This document shows, one piece after another, positions 23,899 to 35,551 of a stretch of DNA of 64,000 nucleotides. A program made the position numbers and the translations under genes. The first letter of the stretch is position 1. The number at the start of each line of letters is the position of its first letter. The notes below the pieces were generated by a model. It worked only from the letters and a program-made list of their open reading frames with translations, was not told the DNA's origin and ran no database searches. Source of the stretch: Lepus europaeus. Lineage: Eukaryota > Chordata > Mammalia > Lagomorpha > Leporidae. The stretch spans positions 23,126,266 to 23,190,265 of the forward strand of contig NC_084837.1 in the NCBI RefSeq assembly GCF_033115175.1, read 5' to 3'.

Positions 23899-24208
23899 AA
23901 CTTTCTTTTATTTGAAAGACAGAGTTACACAGAGAAAGGGAGAGGTGGGGCGGGGCGGGGGGTGGGGTGGGGAGGGAGAGAGAGATCTTCCACCTACTGG
24001 TTCACTCTTCAAATGGCTGCAACACCCAGAGCTGGGCCAGGCTGAAACCAGGAGCCAGGAGCTTCTTCTGGGTCTCCCACATTGGTACAGGAGCCCAAGG
24101 ATTTGGGCCATCTTCCACTGCTTTCATAAGTGGACTCAAACCAGCACCCATGTGGGATGATGGCACTGCAGGCGGCAGCTTAACCCACAGCACCACAGCA
24201 CCAGCCCC
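23899..24208 (-). mobile_element. C-repeat SINE in the tail of the preceding SINE
   Basis: Full-length reverse copy ending 'cagcaccacagcaccagccc'. The purine tract became very G-rich at 23945-23977. Confidence 0.88.
23945..23977 (+). repeat. G-rich tract, potential G-quadruplex
   Basis: Five or more runs of at least three G, separated by single C, T or A bases. Confidence 0.6.
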
Positions 24209-24400
24209 CAAATAAAATCTTTAAAAAAAAAAAAAAAAAGACGACGAAGGAGCCGGCTTGCTCCTTCCATCCTGTTGAGGGTGCAGATAGAAGGCTCCTT
24301 CTTTCAGAAATGGGCTCCACCAGAAACCCAACCTGCTGTCATCTTGATATTGACCTTTACAGGCTCCAAACCTGTGAACAGCAAATGTCTGTGGGTTATA

Positions 24401-24689
24401 AAAGATCAAGTCTAAGGGAGCTTGTTATAGAAGCCTGAGCAGTCCAAAGCAAGTTGGAAGAAAGTTGGTGCAACCTCCCAGAAGCTGATAAAAAGGATGT
24501 GTGGTGCAGCACTGTGGTTGGAGCTTCGGTTCAGCGTAGCAGACATTCCCGACAACATCTCTCCTTGGCTCCCACACTCTGCTGCTTTTCTTCTCATCTC
24601 TGGGCCATCTTTTCTCAGTCTGCTTTTAGTGTATGGGTTGCTCCTGCTCTCTGTGCCTTCTGCCTGTTGAGAAGTCCCACAGCTCCGTC
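24401..24689. other. Intergenic sequence, nothing recognised
   Basis: No repeat or gene recognised. Confidence 0.35.
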
Positions 24690-25660
24690 TCAGGTCATTC
24701 TCTCCCTAAGTAATCTATACTCTACATATCTCCAATCTTCATATCTACACTCTCTCCCATGTCTCATATCACTCACATGTAATACAGAGAGCATATATAT
24801 TATGCAGTAACTCCCAAATGCATAGTTTCAACCTAGCTCTCTCCTCTGAACTCCAGATCCTCACATTCAATGCCTTCTTAGCAACTCCACTTAGAAGTCT
24901 GAACAGCATCACCAAACACATCAGAAGTGATCGCATGTTCTGGCCGGCGCCGCGGCTCACTAGGCTAATCCTCCGCCTTGCGGCGCCGGCACACCGGGTT
25001 CTAGTCCCGGTTGGGGCGCCGGTTCTGTCCCGGCTGCCCCTCTTCCAGGCCAGCTCTCTGCTGTGGCCAGGGAGTGCAGTGGAGGATGGCTCAAGTGCTT
25101 GGGCCCTGCACCCCATGGGAGACCAGGATAGGCACCTGGCTCCTGCCATCGGATCAGCGCGGTGCGCCGGTCGCAGCGCGCCTACCGCGGCGGCCATTGG
25201 AGGGTGAACCAACGGCAAAAGGAAGACCTTTCTCTCTGTCTCTCTCTCACTGTCCACTCTGCCTGTCAAAAAAAAAAAAAAAAAAAAAAAAACATTAAAA
25301 AAACATAAAAAAAAAAAAAAGAAGTGATCGCATGTTCTCTCTCCTCAAATTCTGGTCTTCCTTTGCTCCTGATATCAGTGGGTGGTGGTCCCATTCTCCC
25401 AGCTATGCAAACAGAAAACTCAGAGTTCTTATAATAATTCCATCTTTCTTATTACCCACACTTAACCCATCACCAAGTTCTGACAAGTTTATATCCTATA
25501 TAGCTCTTACATCCACCCTGTTCTCCTCTGCTCCCATCACTTCAATCCATGGAGTGGCCATTAATCCTCTGGATTTGATATATGCCCTTCTCCCCACATT
25601 CATTCTGGACTCAGCCCTGCACATCCTCTGGGCGCTGCCTCTCCTTCTCTCCTTCTGCTA
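24690..25660 (+). mobile_element. L2 internal region split by a young SINE
   Basis: 'ctcctctgaactccagatcc', 'agaagtctgaacagcatcac' and, after the SINE, 'cccatcaccaagttctgaca' and 'ccaccctgttctcctctgc' follow the order of L2 upstream of its 3' end. Sequence to about 25930 may also belong to it. Confidence 0.7.
24923..25338 (+). mobile_element. Young poly-A C-repeat SINE with perfect 19-bp TSD
   Basis: SINE body 24942-25319. It is full length from 'ggccggcgccgcggc' and has a long A-rich tail. 'agaagtgatcgcatgttct' is identical at 24923-24941 and 25320-25338. Among the freshest insertions in the window. Confidence 0.97.
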
Positions 25661-26171
25661 CCTCCTAACAATCGCTGGCCTTTTTATAGCCTCTACAGTT
25701 GTGTCTTTTCTAGAGTGTCATACAGTTGGATCATGTCATTACGCACCTGCCACTGACAGCATTCTCCTCAAGATGCAAGGATATATAGGGAGAAATGTCC
25801 CATATCCCTCTCCCTCATGTCTTTTAGGGGATTTATGCTTCTATTTAGGTCTGAAAAAAATCCAGTCCATAAGGTCAGCTCCACAGTTATTGCATGAGAG
25901 GAAAATATCTAAGCATACTACAAGGCCAATAGCAACATGAGAATGTGTTATGTAATAAAGGGTTGCCGTGCAGCCATGGGCCCTGGCCTGGTTCACGCCA
26001 ATCATCCCCTGTGTTCTTCACATCCATCAGCCACTCTTTTGGGCTGGGAGTCATTCTGATTGCCCAGTGCCCCTGTCATGCCGGTTGTTAAATATTTTGA
26101 GTATTACCTTTGAATTAGTACAGCTGTGATAAGATTGTTGTTAGTTTTGTCATTTAAAATCACTGCATGTT
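25661..26171. other. Intergenic sequence, possibly more old LINE
   Basis: 25661-25930 may extend the L2. 26020-26110 is unassigned. Confidence 0.35.
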
Positions 26172-26547
26172 AGAGTTGAGAAGTGGCAGGCGCTGTGGCT
26201 TAACAGGCTAATCTTCTGCCTTGCGGCGCCGGCACACTGGGTTCTAGTCCCGGTTGGGGCGCCGGATTCTATCCCGGTTGCCCCTCTTCCAGGCCAGCTC
26301 TCTGCTATGGCCCGGGAAGGCAGTGGAGGATGGCCCAAGTGCTTGGGCCCTGCACCTGCATGGGAGACCAGGAGAGGCACCTGGCTCCTGGCTTCGGATC
26401 AGCAAGATGCGCCGGCCGCAGTGGCCATTGGAGGGTGAACCAACGGCAAAAAGGAAGACCTTTCTCTCTGTCTCTCTCACTATCCACTCTGCCTGTCAAA
26501 AAAAAAAAAAAAAAAAAAGAGAGAGAGAGAGAGAGAGTTGAGAAGTG
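26172..26547 (+). mobile_element. Young poly-A C-repeat SINE with 14-bp TSD
   Basis: Body 26186-26533. 'agagttgagaagtg' is identical at 26172-26185 and 26534-26547. The poly-A tail is followed by a (GA)n run that merges with the TSD. Confidence 0.96.
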
Positions 26548-26585
26548 TTACTTTTTTTTTTTTTTAAGGAAGAAAGGCAGGAATA

Positions 26586-26872
26586 TAAGCAGGTGTTTAG
26601 CCCGGTGGTTAGGATGCCCACAATCCACACTGTAGTACCTGTATTAGATGCCCAGCTCTGGCTCCTGACTAATGCAGACCCTGGCAGGCAGCACTGGTGC
26701 ATCAAGTACTTGGGTTCCTGCCGCCCACACCCACATGAGAGACCTGGATTGGATTCCTGGCTGCTGGCTTCAGCCTAACCCAGTCCTAACCCTTGTTGGC
26801 ATTTGGAAAGTAAAGTAGTGGATGGGAACTTTCTCATTTTCGCTCTCTCTCTCAAATTAAAAAAGAAAGAAA
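26586..26872 (+). mobile_element. C-repeat SINE, class 3
   Basis: Head 'gcaggtgtttagcccggtgg', 'ctaatgcagaccctggcagg', tail 'ctctctctcaaattaaaa'. Confidence 0.85.
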
Positions 26873-26879
26873 TACAAAC

Positions 26880-27090
26880 AAAATTTTACTTACATAAAGT
26901 ACCCAGGACAGTCAAATTAACAGAGACATAGAATAGTAATTAATAAGGCCTGGGGTTGGGAGGAAGAGGGACTTTCCTGTTTAATGGGCCAGAGTTTCAC
27001 TTGGGGGTAATGCGAAAGTTCTGGAGATGGAGGGTGGTGATGGCTGCACAAGCGGAGACCACAAGTGGAAAATGAGCTCATATAGATAAT
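26880..27090 (+). mobile_element. Old L1M 3'-UTR piece
   Basis: 'tgtttaatgggccagagttt', 'aaagttctggagatggaggg' and 'tggtgatggctgcacaag' are in the order of L1M 3'-UTR text. Confidence 0.7.
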
Positions 27091-27577
27091 GAGAGGATAG
27101 AAGAACATGAAAGGCAATGGAAACAAATGGAAAGGGGATTAATTTCTTTGAAGAGAATGAAGAAATAGACTTCCTACTGGGAAATCTATTAATACCATGT
27201 TGAAAATTTTAACCTTTCACAGAGAACAAGATGAAATTAAAAAATTTGGCTTGATTACTGGAAACACTCCCTGTCTGGGAGGTAAATATTAAATTATGAA
27301 ATGGTCTCTTCAGGGAAATTGTGAAAGTCGTCATCCAAAATATTAAAAATTAAATCAGATAAAGCATTACACGGGCCTAATGTAGGAAATGATCCTGTTC
27401 TGGATTTGGGGAGACAGACTGGAAGGCTTGTGGGGGCTTTTCTATTATTTATTTTAAAGATTCTGCCAAAAGCAGAAGCCGTATGGCATAAGCTAGAAAG
27501 CTGCTCTTCAGAGTTCTTACAGAAATAATTGTGCTATTAGGGATCAGAGCTAAAGTGTTGATCCTGCTTTGAGTATG
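27091..27577. other. Intergenic sequence, nothing recognised
   Basis: AT-rich; no repeat or gene recognised. Confidence 0.4.
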
Positions 27578-27775
27578 AAGGTACTGCAAAAAATTCATAG
27601 AAAATGGAATTAAAAGGTGCAAAAAAATTAAAATCCATGCATGTGAGGAGTTTTCAAAACATTCAAGAAAACCTGTATCACAAAAATTTATGCTAGGATT
27701 TCAGAAAATTTTTCACGAAAATGAACTTATACTTTAATTTCATTTCCCACAAGCTTTCTGAAAGCCTCTCAAATG
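27578..27775. mobile_element. Palindromic mariner-like MITE, copy 4
   Basis: 'aaaaaattcatagaaaatgg', centre 'aaatccatgcatgtgaggag', then 'cacgaaaatgaacttatact' and 'ctttctgaaagcctctcaa' reproduce the family layout. Confidence 0.7.
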
Positions 27776-27777
27776 TA

Positions 27778-28056
27778 TGGAGAGAGCAGAGATATGGGGG
27801 CCGGGGAGAGAGAGAGAGTGAAAGAGGGGTGGGGAGAGAGATACCTTCCATCTGCTGGTTAACTCCCCCAAATGGCCATGAGGATCCAGAAATTCTATAC
27901 AGGTCCCCCAAGTGGGTGGGGCCCAAGTACTTGGGTCACCTCCTGCAACTTCCCTATGCCAATAGCAGGGAGCTGGATCAGAAGCGGAGCAGCCGGGACT
28001 CAAATCATTGCTCCCATAAGAGGCGACTTAACCACTGAGCCATAATGCCAGCCCTG
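27778..28056 (-). mobile_element. C-repeat SINE
   Basis: Reverse copy, tail missing, purine tract 27780-27840, body 'ccatctgctggttaactccc', head 'gagccataatgccagccc'. It directly abuts the MITE. Confidence 0.83.
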
Positions 28057-28856
28057 AAATCCTCTCATATGTTAAACCAGAGACCCAGAAAGGCTCAGAG
28101 CCTGCACTGTCAAGAATCCTTCCGCCTTAGTGGATCTAAGCACATGAAAAGAAATTGCAAAATGCAAAAACAAGTTCTACTTCAGTAATCACTGAGTGAG
28201 GACTTAATACTATGGGGCGGGGGGAGCCCTAGCCAAGCTGGAGAAAGTGGCTTCTGCTTGCAGTGTAGACAGAATCGCATTTCCTTCCTCAGGTGGGAGA
28301 TGCCTGAGTCTCTGGAAGCTGCTTAAGAGAGGAAGGTGTTGAGGCTGCCCCAGGTTGATATACTTCATACACACACACACACACACACAGTTTGTGCTGT
28401 AGATAGGAATGGACTTAAAGGTAGAGTAAGCCTTCCTGATAACAAAACTGACCCAGCTCTCAGTCTGGGCTCTAAACAATAAAATTAGCAACTCCTCTGC
28501 TGAGGTGTGCAGGCCACTCAGATAGGCAGAGACCTGGAGGTGTGCAGAGAAAGGGGCGTGTCTTCCTCCCCATTTCCTCTCATCCACACACATTATTTAT
28601 GAGGCTGATGAGCTCTCTGCAATGCAAGTGTATTTAACTTGTGTTCAGATGTTGACCTCCTGCAGAAGTGAGAACCACTGACAGAAGGCCTTGCAAAGCT
28701 GTAAGGAGAGATGTCTACAAGGACTGTGGCTTCAAAATTAAAAATCCCCTTACCAAAGGAGACTTTTCAGCGATTAGAATGTGAATACAAATGTCTTGGC
28801 TGGGAAGAGTATACTTTAAAATGTATGTATTTTAATATATTCTGAAAGATAAACTC
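28057..28856. other. Intergenic sequence with a (CA)n
   Basis: A (CA)n of about 10 units is at 28369-28389. No gene or other repeat recognised. Confidence 0.45.
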
Positions 28857-29192
28857 TGGGCCCAGCATTGTGGCACACCAGGCTAAGGCACTGCCTACAA
28901 CAGAGGCAGCCCATATGGGAGTGCTGGTTTGAGTCTCAGTTGCTCTGCTTTCCATCTAAATGCCTGCTAGTGAGCCTGGGAAGGCAGAGATGATGGCCCA
29001 AGAGACCCAAGAGGAATTCTAGGCTCCTGGCTTCAGCTTGGTCCAGACCTGGCTGTTGTGGCCATCTAGGGAGTAAACTAGGAGATAGAAGATTCTCTCT
29101 CCACCTCTCTCTCCCTCTCTCTCCCTTTCTCCCCCTCTCTCTCCTTCTCTGTCACTCTGCCTTTCAAATAAATAAATAAACTTTTTAAGAAA
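28857..29192 (+). mobile_element. C-repeat SINE
   Basis: Older class with 'gggcccagcattgtggcaca', pyrimidine tract 29092-29150 and tail of AAAT units. Confidence 0.87.
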
Positions 29193-29193
29193 G

Positions 29194-29542
29194 GATAAAG
29201 TTGGCCAGCGCCGTGGCTTAACAGGCTAATCCTCCGCCTTGCGGCGCCAGCACACCGGGTTCTAGTCCCAGTTGGGGTGCCAGATTCTATCCCGGTTGCC
29301 CCTCTTCCATGCCAGCTCTCTGCTATGGCCCCGGAAGGCAGTGGAGGATGGCCCAAGTGCTTGGGCCCTGTACCCGCATGGGAGACCAGGAGAAGCACCT
29401 GGCTCCTGGCTTCGGATCAGCGCGATGCACCGGCTGCGCGGCCATTGGAGGGTGAACCAACGGCAAAAAGGAAGACCTTTCTCTCTGTCTCTCTCTCACT
29501 ATCCACTTTGCCTGTCAAAAAAAAAAAAAAAAGATAAAGTTA
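29194..29542 (+). mobile_element. Young poly-A C-repeat SINE downstream of an old one
   Basis: Body 29203-29533. 'gataaagtt' is at 29194-29202 and 29534-29542. It landed in the A-rich end of the preceding SINE. Confidence 0.94.
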
Positions 29543-29734
29543 GACAAAATTAGGGAGAGTAATAGTATTACAAAAAGAATGCCATTGTCCTAAACACAAC
29601 ATGAAAAAATTGAACTTTATCAGAGGAGAGAGACTAGGAGTCAAAATGGAAGATATGCTGAAAAGTCGATGGTATGAAGACAGTGAATCACCTGAGAGTT
29701 TTCAGGCAGCCCTTGAACAAGTCGTGAATGAAGG

Positions 29735-29815
29735 GGCACTATCCATTCATCCAGACATTCATTCAGCAAATATTTACTGGATGTTGTTTTTGTGCCAGGC
29801 CCTGGTAAGTGTTGA
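29735..29815 (-). mobile_element. L2 3'-terminal fragment
   Basis: 'cattcattcagcaaatattt' followed by 'gtgccaggccctggtaagtg' is the L2 3' terminus in reverse. Confidence 0.75.
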
Positions 29816-30425
29816 GGACGAAACGAGAGTCAAGGAGTGAGGTTGGACAGACACCATTTCTTCAGGGTGGGGATGACATTTATTAACCAAAGATGCTGCC
29901 AACAAATGCTAGCAAACTGAGAAATACCACACCATGGAAGAACAGGGAGCACAGGAGCATGGAATGGCCTGACCTGGTGTGGGAGTGCTGGAGAGCTTCC
30001 TGTGTGTGGAGTCATTCCACTGGGCATCTTGGTTTGAGTTTCCCCAAAAGCAGACCCTAAGATAAGCATTTTGGCACAAGTGATTTATTTAAAAAGGTGA
30101 TCCCAGAAACCACCGTGAAGGAACAGGGAAAGGAGACAGGAAAGTGTCCACCATTGAGCAGATGGTATCTATGGGTAACCAGGGCTCCATCCCACAGAGA
30201 CTCTCCCAGAGTCTGAGGAATACTGTGGAAGTGCCTCCCTAGGGATGCGAGGTTGGAACATTAGTCCACCAGCTCCCAGCCCTCACTGGTTAAGGGTCAC
30301 TCCAGGAGTGTTAAATCCTCGGCTCTTGCAGCCTTCCCCAAGGTAGAGGCATGGGAGGTCTGTACAGACACTACAGGCCAGTTGTGCCCAGATCTTCACC
30401 TGGAAGACCTACAAAAGCCAGGCTG
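29816..30425. other. Intergenic sequence, perhaps an old LTR
   Basis: 'cagaccctaagataagcatt' and 'caagtgatttatttaaaaag' look like reverse LTR text, but I cannot name the family. Confidence 0.35.
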
Positions 30426-30555
30426 CAGGGCTCCACCCCAGAGAGTCAGATTCAGCAGGTCTGCAGTGGACAGAGATATGCTGTGGAGAGTTCACAGCTC
30501 TAACAAAGATTCCAGGTGATGTTGATGATGCCAACTGAGGGACTACACTCCAAGA
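30426..30555 (+). mobile_element. MER5-type hAT element fragment
   Basis: 'gggctccaccccagagagtc', 'agattcagcaggtctgcagt' and 'ccaggtgatgttgatgatgc' follow MER5 order. Confidence 0.75.
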
Positions 30556-31502
30556 CCAGCTGTAGACAGAGTACAATGATATCTGCCACCTCCTACTACC
30601 TAAAGGATGCTAGAGTTGCCTAGGTAGAGGAAACCCTCATCAAAGACCCAGAGACAGGAAGGGGTCTATGGTTAGAGGGGCTCCAGGAATATACTGAAAA
30701 GGAGGGAGTGTAGAACAGGAAGGGGCTGGCAAAATGTACAAGGACCAGCTCAGCCAGGGCCTTGGGGAAAGGTCAAGGTTTTGATCTTTTTTCTGAGAGA
30801 AAGCCATGGAATGGTTTTAAACAGGGAATGACCTGAGACTATTTGCATTGTTTAAGTGTTGTTCCAGCTGCAGTGTCAAGAACATTGGGAAGGATGGAGG
30901 AAGGACTAGGGACCATGACATAGCTTCTCTTGTAACCCTGGCTGGGAACCGTGGTGGCAATGGAGGTGGAGAGAGGCGACTGGATCTAGCAAACATGTCG
31001 GAGAAAGAAATGAACAGGATTTGGTGACAGAGTAAGAAGAGGAAAGATTTGTGTCAAGGAAGACCTCTAAGTGTATGGTCTGTGCAGCTGGATTTGTGAA
31101 CCACACTCATGAGAAAAGGCCCAGGTGCAGTGGTGGGCGTGTTGAGTTTGAGGTTCATGTGGGACATCCGGAGACCTGAAATAAGCAACTAGGCATACAA
31201 CACTGGAGCTGCGAGAAAGAGAGAGGGGGAGGGAGAGATGGAGAGAGATCTGGGATGGTGATTTGAATTTGGGACTTATTCACATATTGGGAGCCGTAAG
31301 CCTAGATGAGGGGCCTGGGAAGAGTCCCTTGAGTGAGATGAGCAGGAGGTTTCAGACGACCTCAAGGGCTCCCAAAATCATGGTCACGATGAGGAAGATA
31401 AGCTGACAAAGGGAGAACCAAGGAAAGACCGGGAAAAGGTGGTATCACAAGAGGCAAGGGAAATGCAGTGAGAAACATCACCAGTGTCAAAGCTACCATA
31501 GT

Positions 31503-31550
31503 TATTTTTATTTATTTGAAAGGCAGAACAAGAGAGAGATTTCTTACTGC
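31503..31550 (-). mobile_element. C-repeat SINE tail fragment
   Basis: 'tttatttatttgaaaggcag' with a short purine tract; the rest is missing. Confidence 0.6.
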
Positions 31551-31662
31551 TATGTTAGCACTGAACCATCTCATCCTGTTTCTGCTTCTTTACTCTAATG
31601 AAATGGCTTGTATTTAAGCCATGAATGACCCCCAGATCACTACATTAAAAAGGCATTTTGGA

Positions 31663-31995
31663 GGGGGGCTGGTGTTGTAGTAGCAGGTTAAGCCAGCATC
31701 CCATATGGGCACCAGTTCGAGTCCTGGCTGCTGCACTTCCAATCTAATTTCCTGCTACTGTGTCTGGGAAAGCAGTAGAAGATGGCCCAAGTCCTTGGGC
31801 CTCTGTACTCATATGGGGGACATGAAAGAAGCTCCTGGCTTCGGCTTTGCCCCGACCCGGTCTTCACAGCCATTTGGGGAATGAACCAGCAGATAGAAGA
31901 TTCTCTCTCTATATATATATTTTTAAATTTCTTGTATATATTATATGTATATATATATATGTATATATAATTCTGCCTTTCAAAGAAATGAAAAG
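31663..31995 (+). mobile_element. C-repeat SINE with an AT-rich insertion
   Basis: 'gggggctggtgttgtagtag' through 'ctgcctttcaaagaaatg'. The pyrimidine tract has decayed into an AT dinucleotide block at about 31909-31970. Confidence 0.87.
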
Positions 31996-31999
31996 GACA

Positions 32000-32340
32000 T
32001 ATTTGGGTGTTTGGTACGGTGGTCAAGGCACTTCTCGGGATACTTGTAACCCATATCGGAATGCAGAGATTCAAGTCCATATTCCAGTTCTGACCCAGCT
32101 TCCCGCTATTGTCCACCCTGGGAGGCACCAGATGAGGGCTCAAGTACTTAGGCCTCTGCCACCTGTTTGGGAGACCAGGATAGCGTTCCTGGCTCCTGGG
32201 TTCAGCCTGACCCAGCCCCAACTGTTGTGGCCATTTAGAGTGTAAACATGTAGATAGAAGATCTCTTTTTCAGAGCCTTCTCTCTCTCTGAGACTCTGCC
32301 TTTCCTATAAATAAAATAAATCTTTTTTTTAAAAAAAAGA
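32000..32340 (+). mobile_element. C-repeat SINE, class 3
   Basis: Head 'gtgtttggtacggtggtcaa', 'gatgagggctcaagtactta', tail 'cctataaataaaataaatc'. Lies directly after the previous SINE in the same orientation. Confidence 0.85.
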
Positions 32341-33059
32341 CAGCAGTGAGCAATTGGAGGTGATGAGTAGATAAAGCTTAAATGTGTCTTGATAGATTTG
32401 GCTCTGAAGAGGAGAACAGCGATAGAGGAGACAGTGGTGTTCAGCGGAGGCTTTCCCACTCTTCCTCCCCTCAGCATTGCAAATGATGGGCGAGCCCTAA
32501 GGGTGCTGAGATGCTGGCCAGGAGCCTCTGGGTTGGGGAGAGAGCCCGCAGACCCTGGAGATCTGGGGATATGGGGATCCAGGATAGGAAGGAATGGGAT
32601 GCAGACACAAGGAGGTTAACCTTTGTTAAGAACAGGAGTGCCACTTCTGCTTAATGGCAGGAGAGGAGGAGCCAGTCTCGGGCAGATACAGGCAGGATTA
32701 AATGCCTGGGAGAGTGAGACAAGGAGCATTATCCCATGGCTTCAATTTCAGTGGGAAATAGAAAATGAAGAAGAAAATGGAAGGATGAGGAATGAGGCTA
32801 GTGCTAGGGAGGGGTCAAGGTCAGTGGGGAAGATGGGAAGATGGTATCCACACAGGGAAGATGAGGACAGTATCTGTATACATTGATGTACTTGTTTACA
32901 GCCCAAAGACCAGAGGCACTGCACTCCTAAATCTGCCTGTGGGCCTGAGAAACACATCAATAGTTACATGTGATATTTATACCCTTGGTTCTAGTGGTCG
33001 TCTAGGTTAAGTTTCTTGGAAGCATAAATCGAAGACATATATTTGGGGCCATCTGGAAG

Positions 33060-34337
33060 ACCACTTATTAAGTACCTGCTTTGTGCCAGCCTCTGTCCTT
33101 GGTGCTGGGGGGAGATATAGCTGTGAACAAAGGAGACAAAGGCAGGGAGCCACAGAAACCATGGCAGGGATGGTGCCCCAGGGTGGAAGTAGAAAGTCCC
33201 TCCCTCCAAGGAGCTCACATTCCAATGTTGCAGAGGGAAGTCAGGTGGGATGGAGACAGCAGACAAACAAATCTGTGATAGTTTCTAATCTCCTAATAAG
33301 TTTTGCAGAAGAAGAAAAGGAGATGAAGAAGTAGAAAATAACTGGGGTGGTGGGGGTGGGGACAAAGGCTTCTCTAGACTTTGCATCCAGGCACAGATGA
33401 CACTGGAGCTGAGAAACGTAGAGCCACGGGAACAGGGAACAGCCAGCGGGCAGGGGGAATGGCAGTGCTAAGATGATAAACAGGAAGTCAGCAAGGTAGC
33501 TTGGGGCCACATCATGTGAGACCTTTCAAGCCACGGTCAGGACCTCAGGTAGTGTTCCAAGTGTGATGGAAAGCTGCTAATGGTTCTTAGAAGAGAGCAA
33601 GTGTGGAGATTTACAGACTCAAAGGATCATCGCAGCTATAGATCGCAGTGTAGAGAACGGATGGAGAGGGGAGAGCAGATCAGAGCACTTAGGGAGCTAT
33701 TGAATAAATAATCCAAGTGAGAAGACAGCAGCTGTGGCTGCACAGGACGGAGGAGAGGGAGAGAAGTGGATCAATGCAAGATCTGTTTTAGAGACAGCCA
33801 AGAGGACTTGGAATTAAAACAGTCATTGGAGGAGGGCAGCAAAGGAAAGTGGAAAATCCAAGGTACTCTGAATTTTCAGGTTGAGCAAAAGGGTGATAAT
33901 TTGATAAAATGAAACCTACCAGAGTAGGAACAGATATCGGAGGGAAAGCCCAGAATCTCACATTGCCCATGTTAGTCCAAGGTCCTATTGCACGTGGATG
34001 TGTGAGTCTGGAGCCCCAGACCCAGGTCTAGTCCAGAGATTTGGGAGTCTCTGCACGGAGATAACATATGAAGACTCCAGGTAGGAGAGATCTAGACAGA
34101 CAACAGAGAGAAAAAAGAGTTCTCTTGCATGCTGAATGTAGAGATCAGAGGAGAAGAAACCAGCAAGGAAGATGAAAAGAGAGGCAAAGATGTAAAAGAA
34201 AAATAAGACATCAATTTCTGGACTCTAACAGGAGTATGTATTAGAGAGAGCAGACAGGTTTCTAAGAGAGGTAGCTTAGAAGAATGGAAAAGACACCATA
34301 TGTTTTGTAATATGGAGGTCTCTGTGATATTAAAGAT
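33060..34337 (-). mobile_element. Second long L2 remnant
   Basis: Begins at an L2 3' end in reverse ('ttaagtacctgctttgtgcc', 'gtccttggtgctggggggag', 'aaggagctcacattccaatg'). Continues through 'ggccacatcatgtgagacct' and 'ggaacagatatcggagggaa' toward the 5' part. Between 32900 and 33060 I see nothing recognisable. Confidence 0.75.
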
Positions 34338-34344
34338 AGTTTCA

Positions 34345-34599
34345 GGGGCTGGCGTTGTGGAGCAGTGCGTTAAGACAGAACTTGTGGCCCCCAGAGTACT
34401 GGTTGGAGTCCCTGCTGCTCCGTCTCTGATCCAGCTTCCTGCTGATGCACAAAGGAAGGCAGTACCTGACTGCCCAAGCACTTGGGCTCCTGACACCCAT
34501 GCGGGACACTCAGATGGAGTTCCTGGCTCTTGACTTGGGCCTGGCCCAGTCCTGGCTGATGTGGACATCTGGGGAGTGAAGCAGTAGATGAACGACATC

Positions 34600-34630
<31 letters not shown>

Positions 34631-34735
34631 TCCCCCACCCACCCCATGTGTGTGTGTATGTGTGTGTGTGTGTATGTGTGTGGCTCTCCCCTTCTGTCAC
34701 TCTGCCTCTCAAATAAATAATTAATTTAAAAATAA
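34345..34735 (+). mobile_element. C-repeat SINE with (TG)n
   Basis: 'ggggctggcgttgtggagca' to 'ctcaaataaataattaattt'. An interrupted (TG)n lies at about 34647-34682 in the pyrimidine tract. Confidence 0.9.
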
Positions 34736-35551
34736 CCTCAGTGGATTGTTAGAAGTATCAGATAGAAAACTATTTTTTCCTCAACACCTCATAATTCTTA
34801 GTTGGGACACCTGTAACAAAGGACAGATGAACAGAAGAAAAATACGTTTATTAACATATGGAGTGCACATCACATGGGCAAGACTTCAATGAAAAATAAG
34901 TAATAACAGTAGCTGAGTATGTGGCTTTCCCAGTATCTTTAATGAAGAACAAATTAAATTTGTAAAGCAAATTGGTAGAGAAATGACAGAAGGAGGGAAA
35001 GCAGTTTTAGGCTTTGAAGGTCAGGACGCGGTGGGAAGGGACGTATGTAGGAAGAAGTCTCTGGAGGGAAGTTTCCTGGGAATCCCCTGGTGCCACATCT
35101 GAGCTGATGAGTCTGGAGCTGTCTCCAGTCAACGAGAATTTATATCCTGTCTTGAGGCAGAAAAGTTGAATCGACAGCTTTTCCTGTATTTGCTGCTGCT
35201 TAGCTGCCTTCAACTCAAGAATAGCTTTTTATGCGAAGGAGGCGTCTTTGGGATGACACATTCTTGCTTTTTTAGAGGCCAATTTGGAGCTGAGTTAAAA
35301 AGCAATTTAAAATTGAGGAAGTAGCAATATTATACATAAACATCTCATTTGTGTGGTATTGGAGTAGAAAGACATATGTAATCAAGAGAGACTTCTTTCT
35401 TTCTTAAATGGGAGCTAGTGAAGTCTGTTCATATGGTGATGGGAATGATCTGGAAGCAAAGAGAGAGGCAGAGGAAGCAGGAAAATGGTAATAAGACATT
35501 CCAGGAGGGCATCCTAGAGAGGATGGAGTCCGGAAACAAAGAGTTTACGTC
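34736..35551. other. Intergenic sequence, possible old LTR
   Basis: 34790-35240 has LTR-like features read in reverse, such as 'aaaaatacgtttattaacat', but no family could be named. Nothing else recognised. Confidence 0.35.

Larger units (their letters stand above)
23488..24400 (+). mobile_element. MLT1-type LTR split by two C-SINEs
   Basis: 5' part 23488-23632 has 'gtgatggtattacgaggtgg' and 'catgaatggggctagtgctc'. The 3' part from about 24240 has 'ctccttccatcctgttgagg' and 'caggctccaaacctgtgaac'. The two halves are in the right order for one MaLR LTR. Confidence 0.7.
30580..32900 (-). mobile_element. Long L2 remnant, interrupted by SINEs
   Basis: 'gccatggaatggttttaaac', 'gaatgacctgagactatttg', 'gttgagtttgaggttcatgt' and 'gatgaggggcctgggaagag' are in the order of an antisense L2 body. 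Assignment beyond 32340 is weaker. C-SINE pieces interrupt it at 31503, 31663 and 32000. Confidence 0.65.

Noticed and set aside
24769-25269. 166-codon minus-strand ORF
   Set aside because: It is the reverse reading of a C-repeat SINE. The same peptide patterns recur at other SINE copies.
31688-32221. 177-codon minus-strand ORF
   Set aside because: Composed of two adjacent C-SINEs and an AT repeat.
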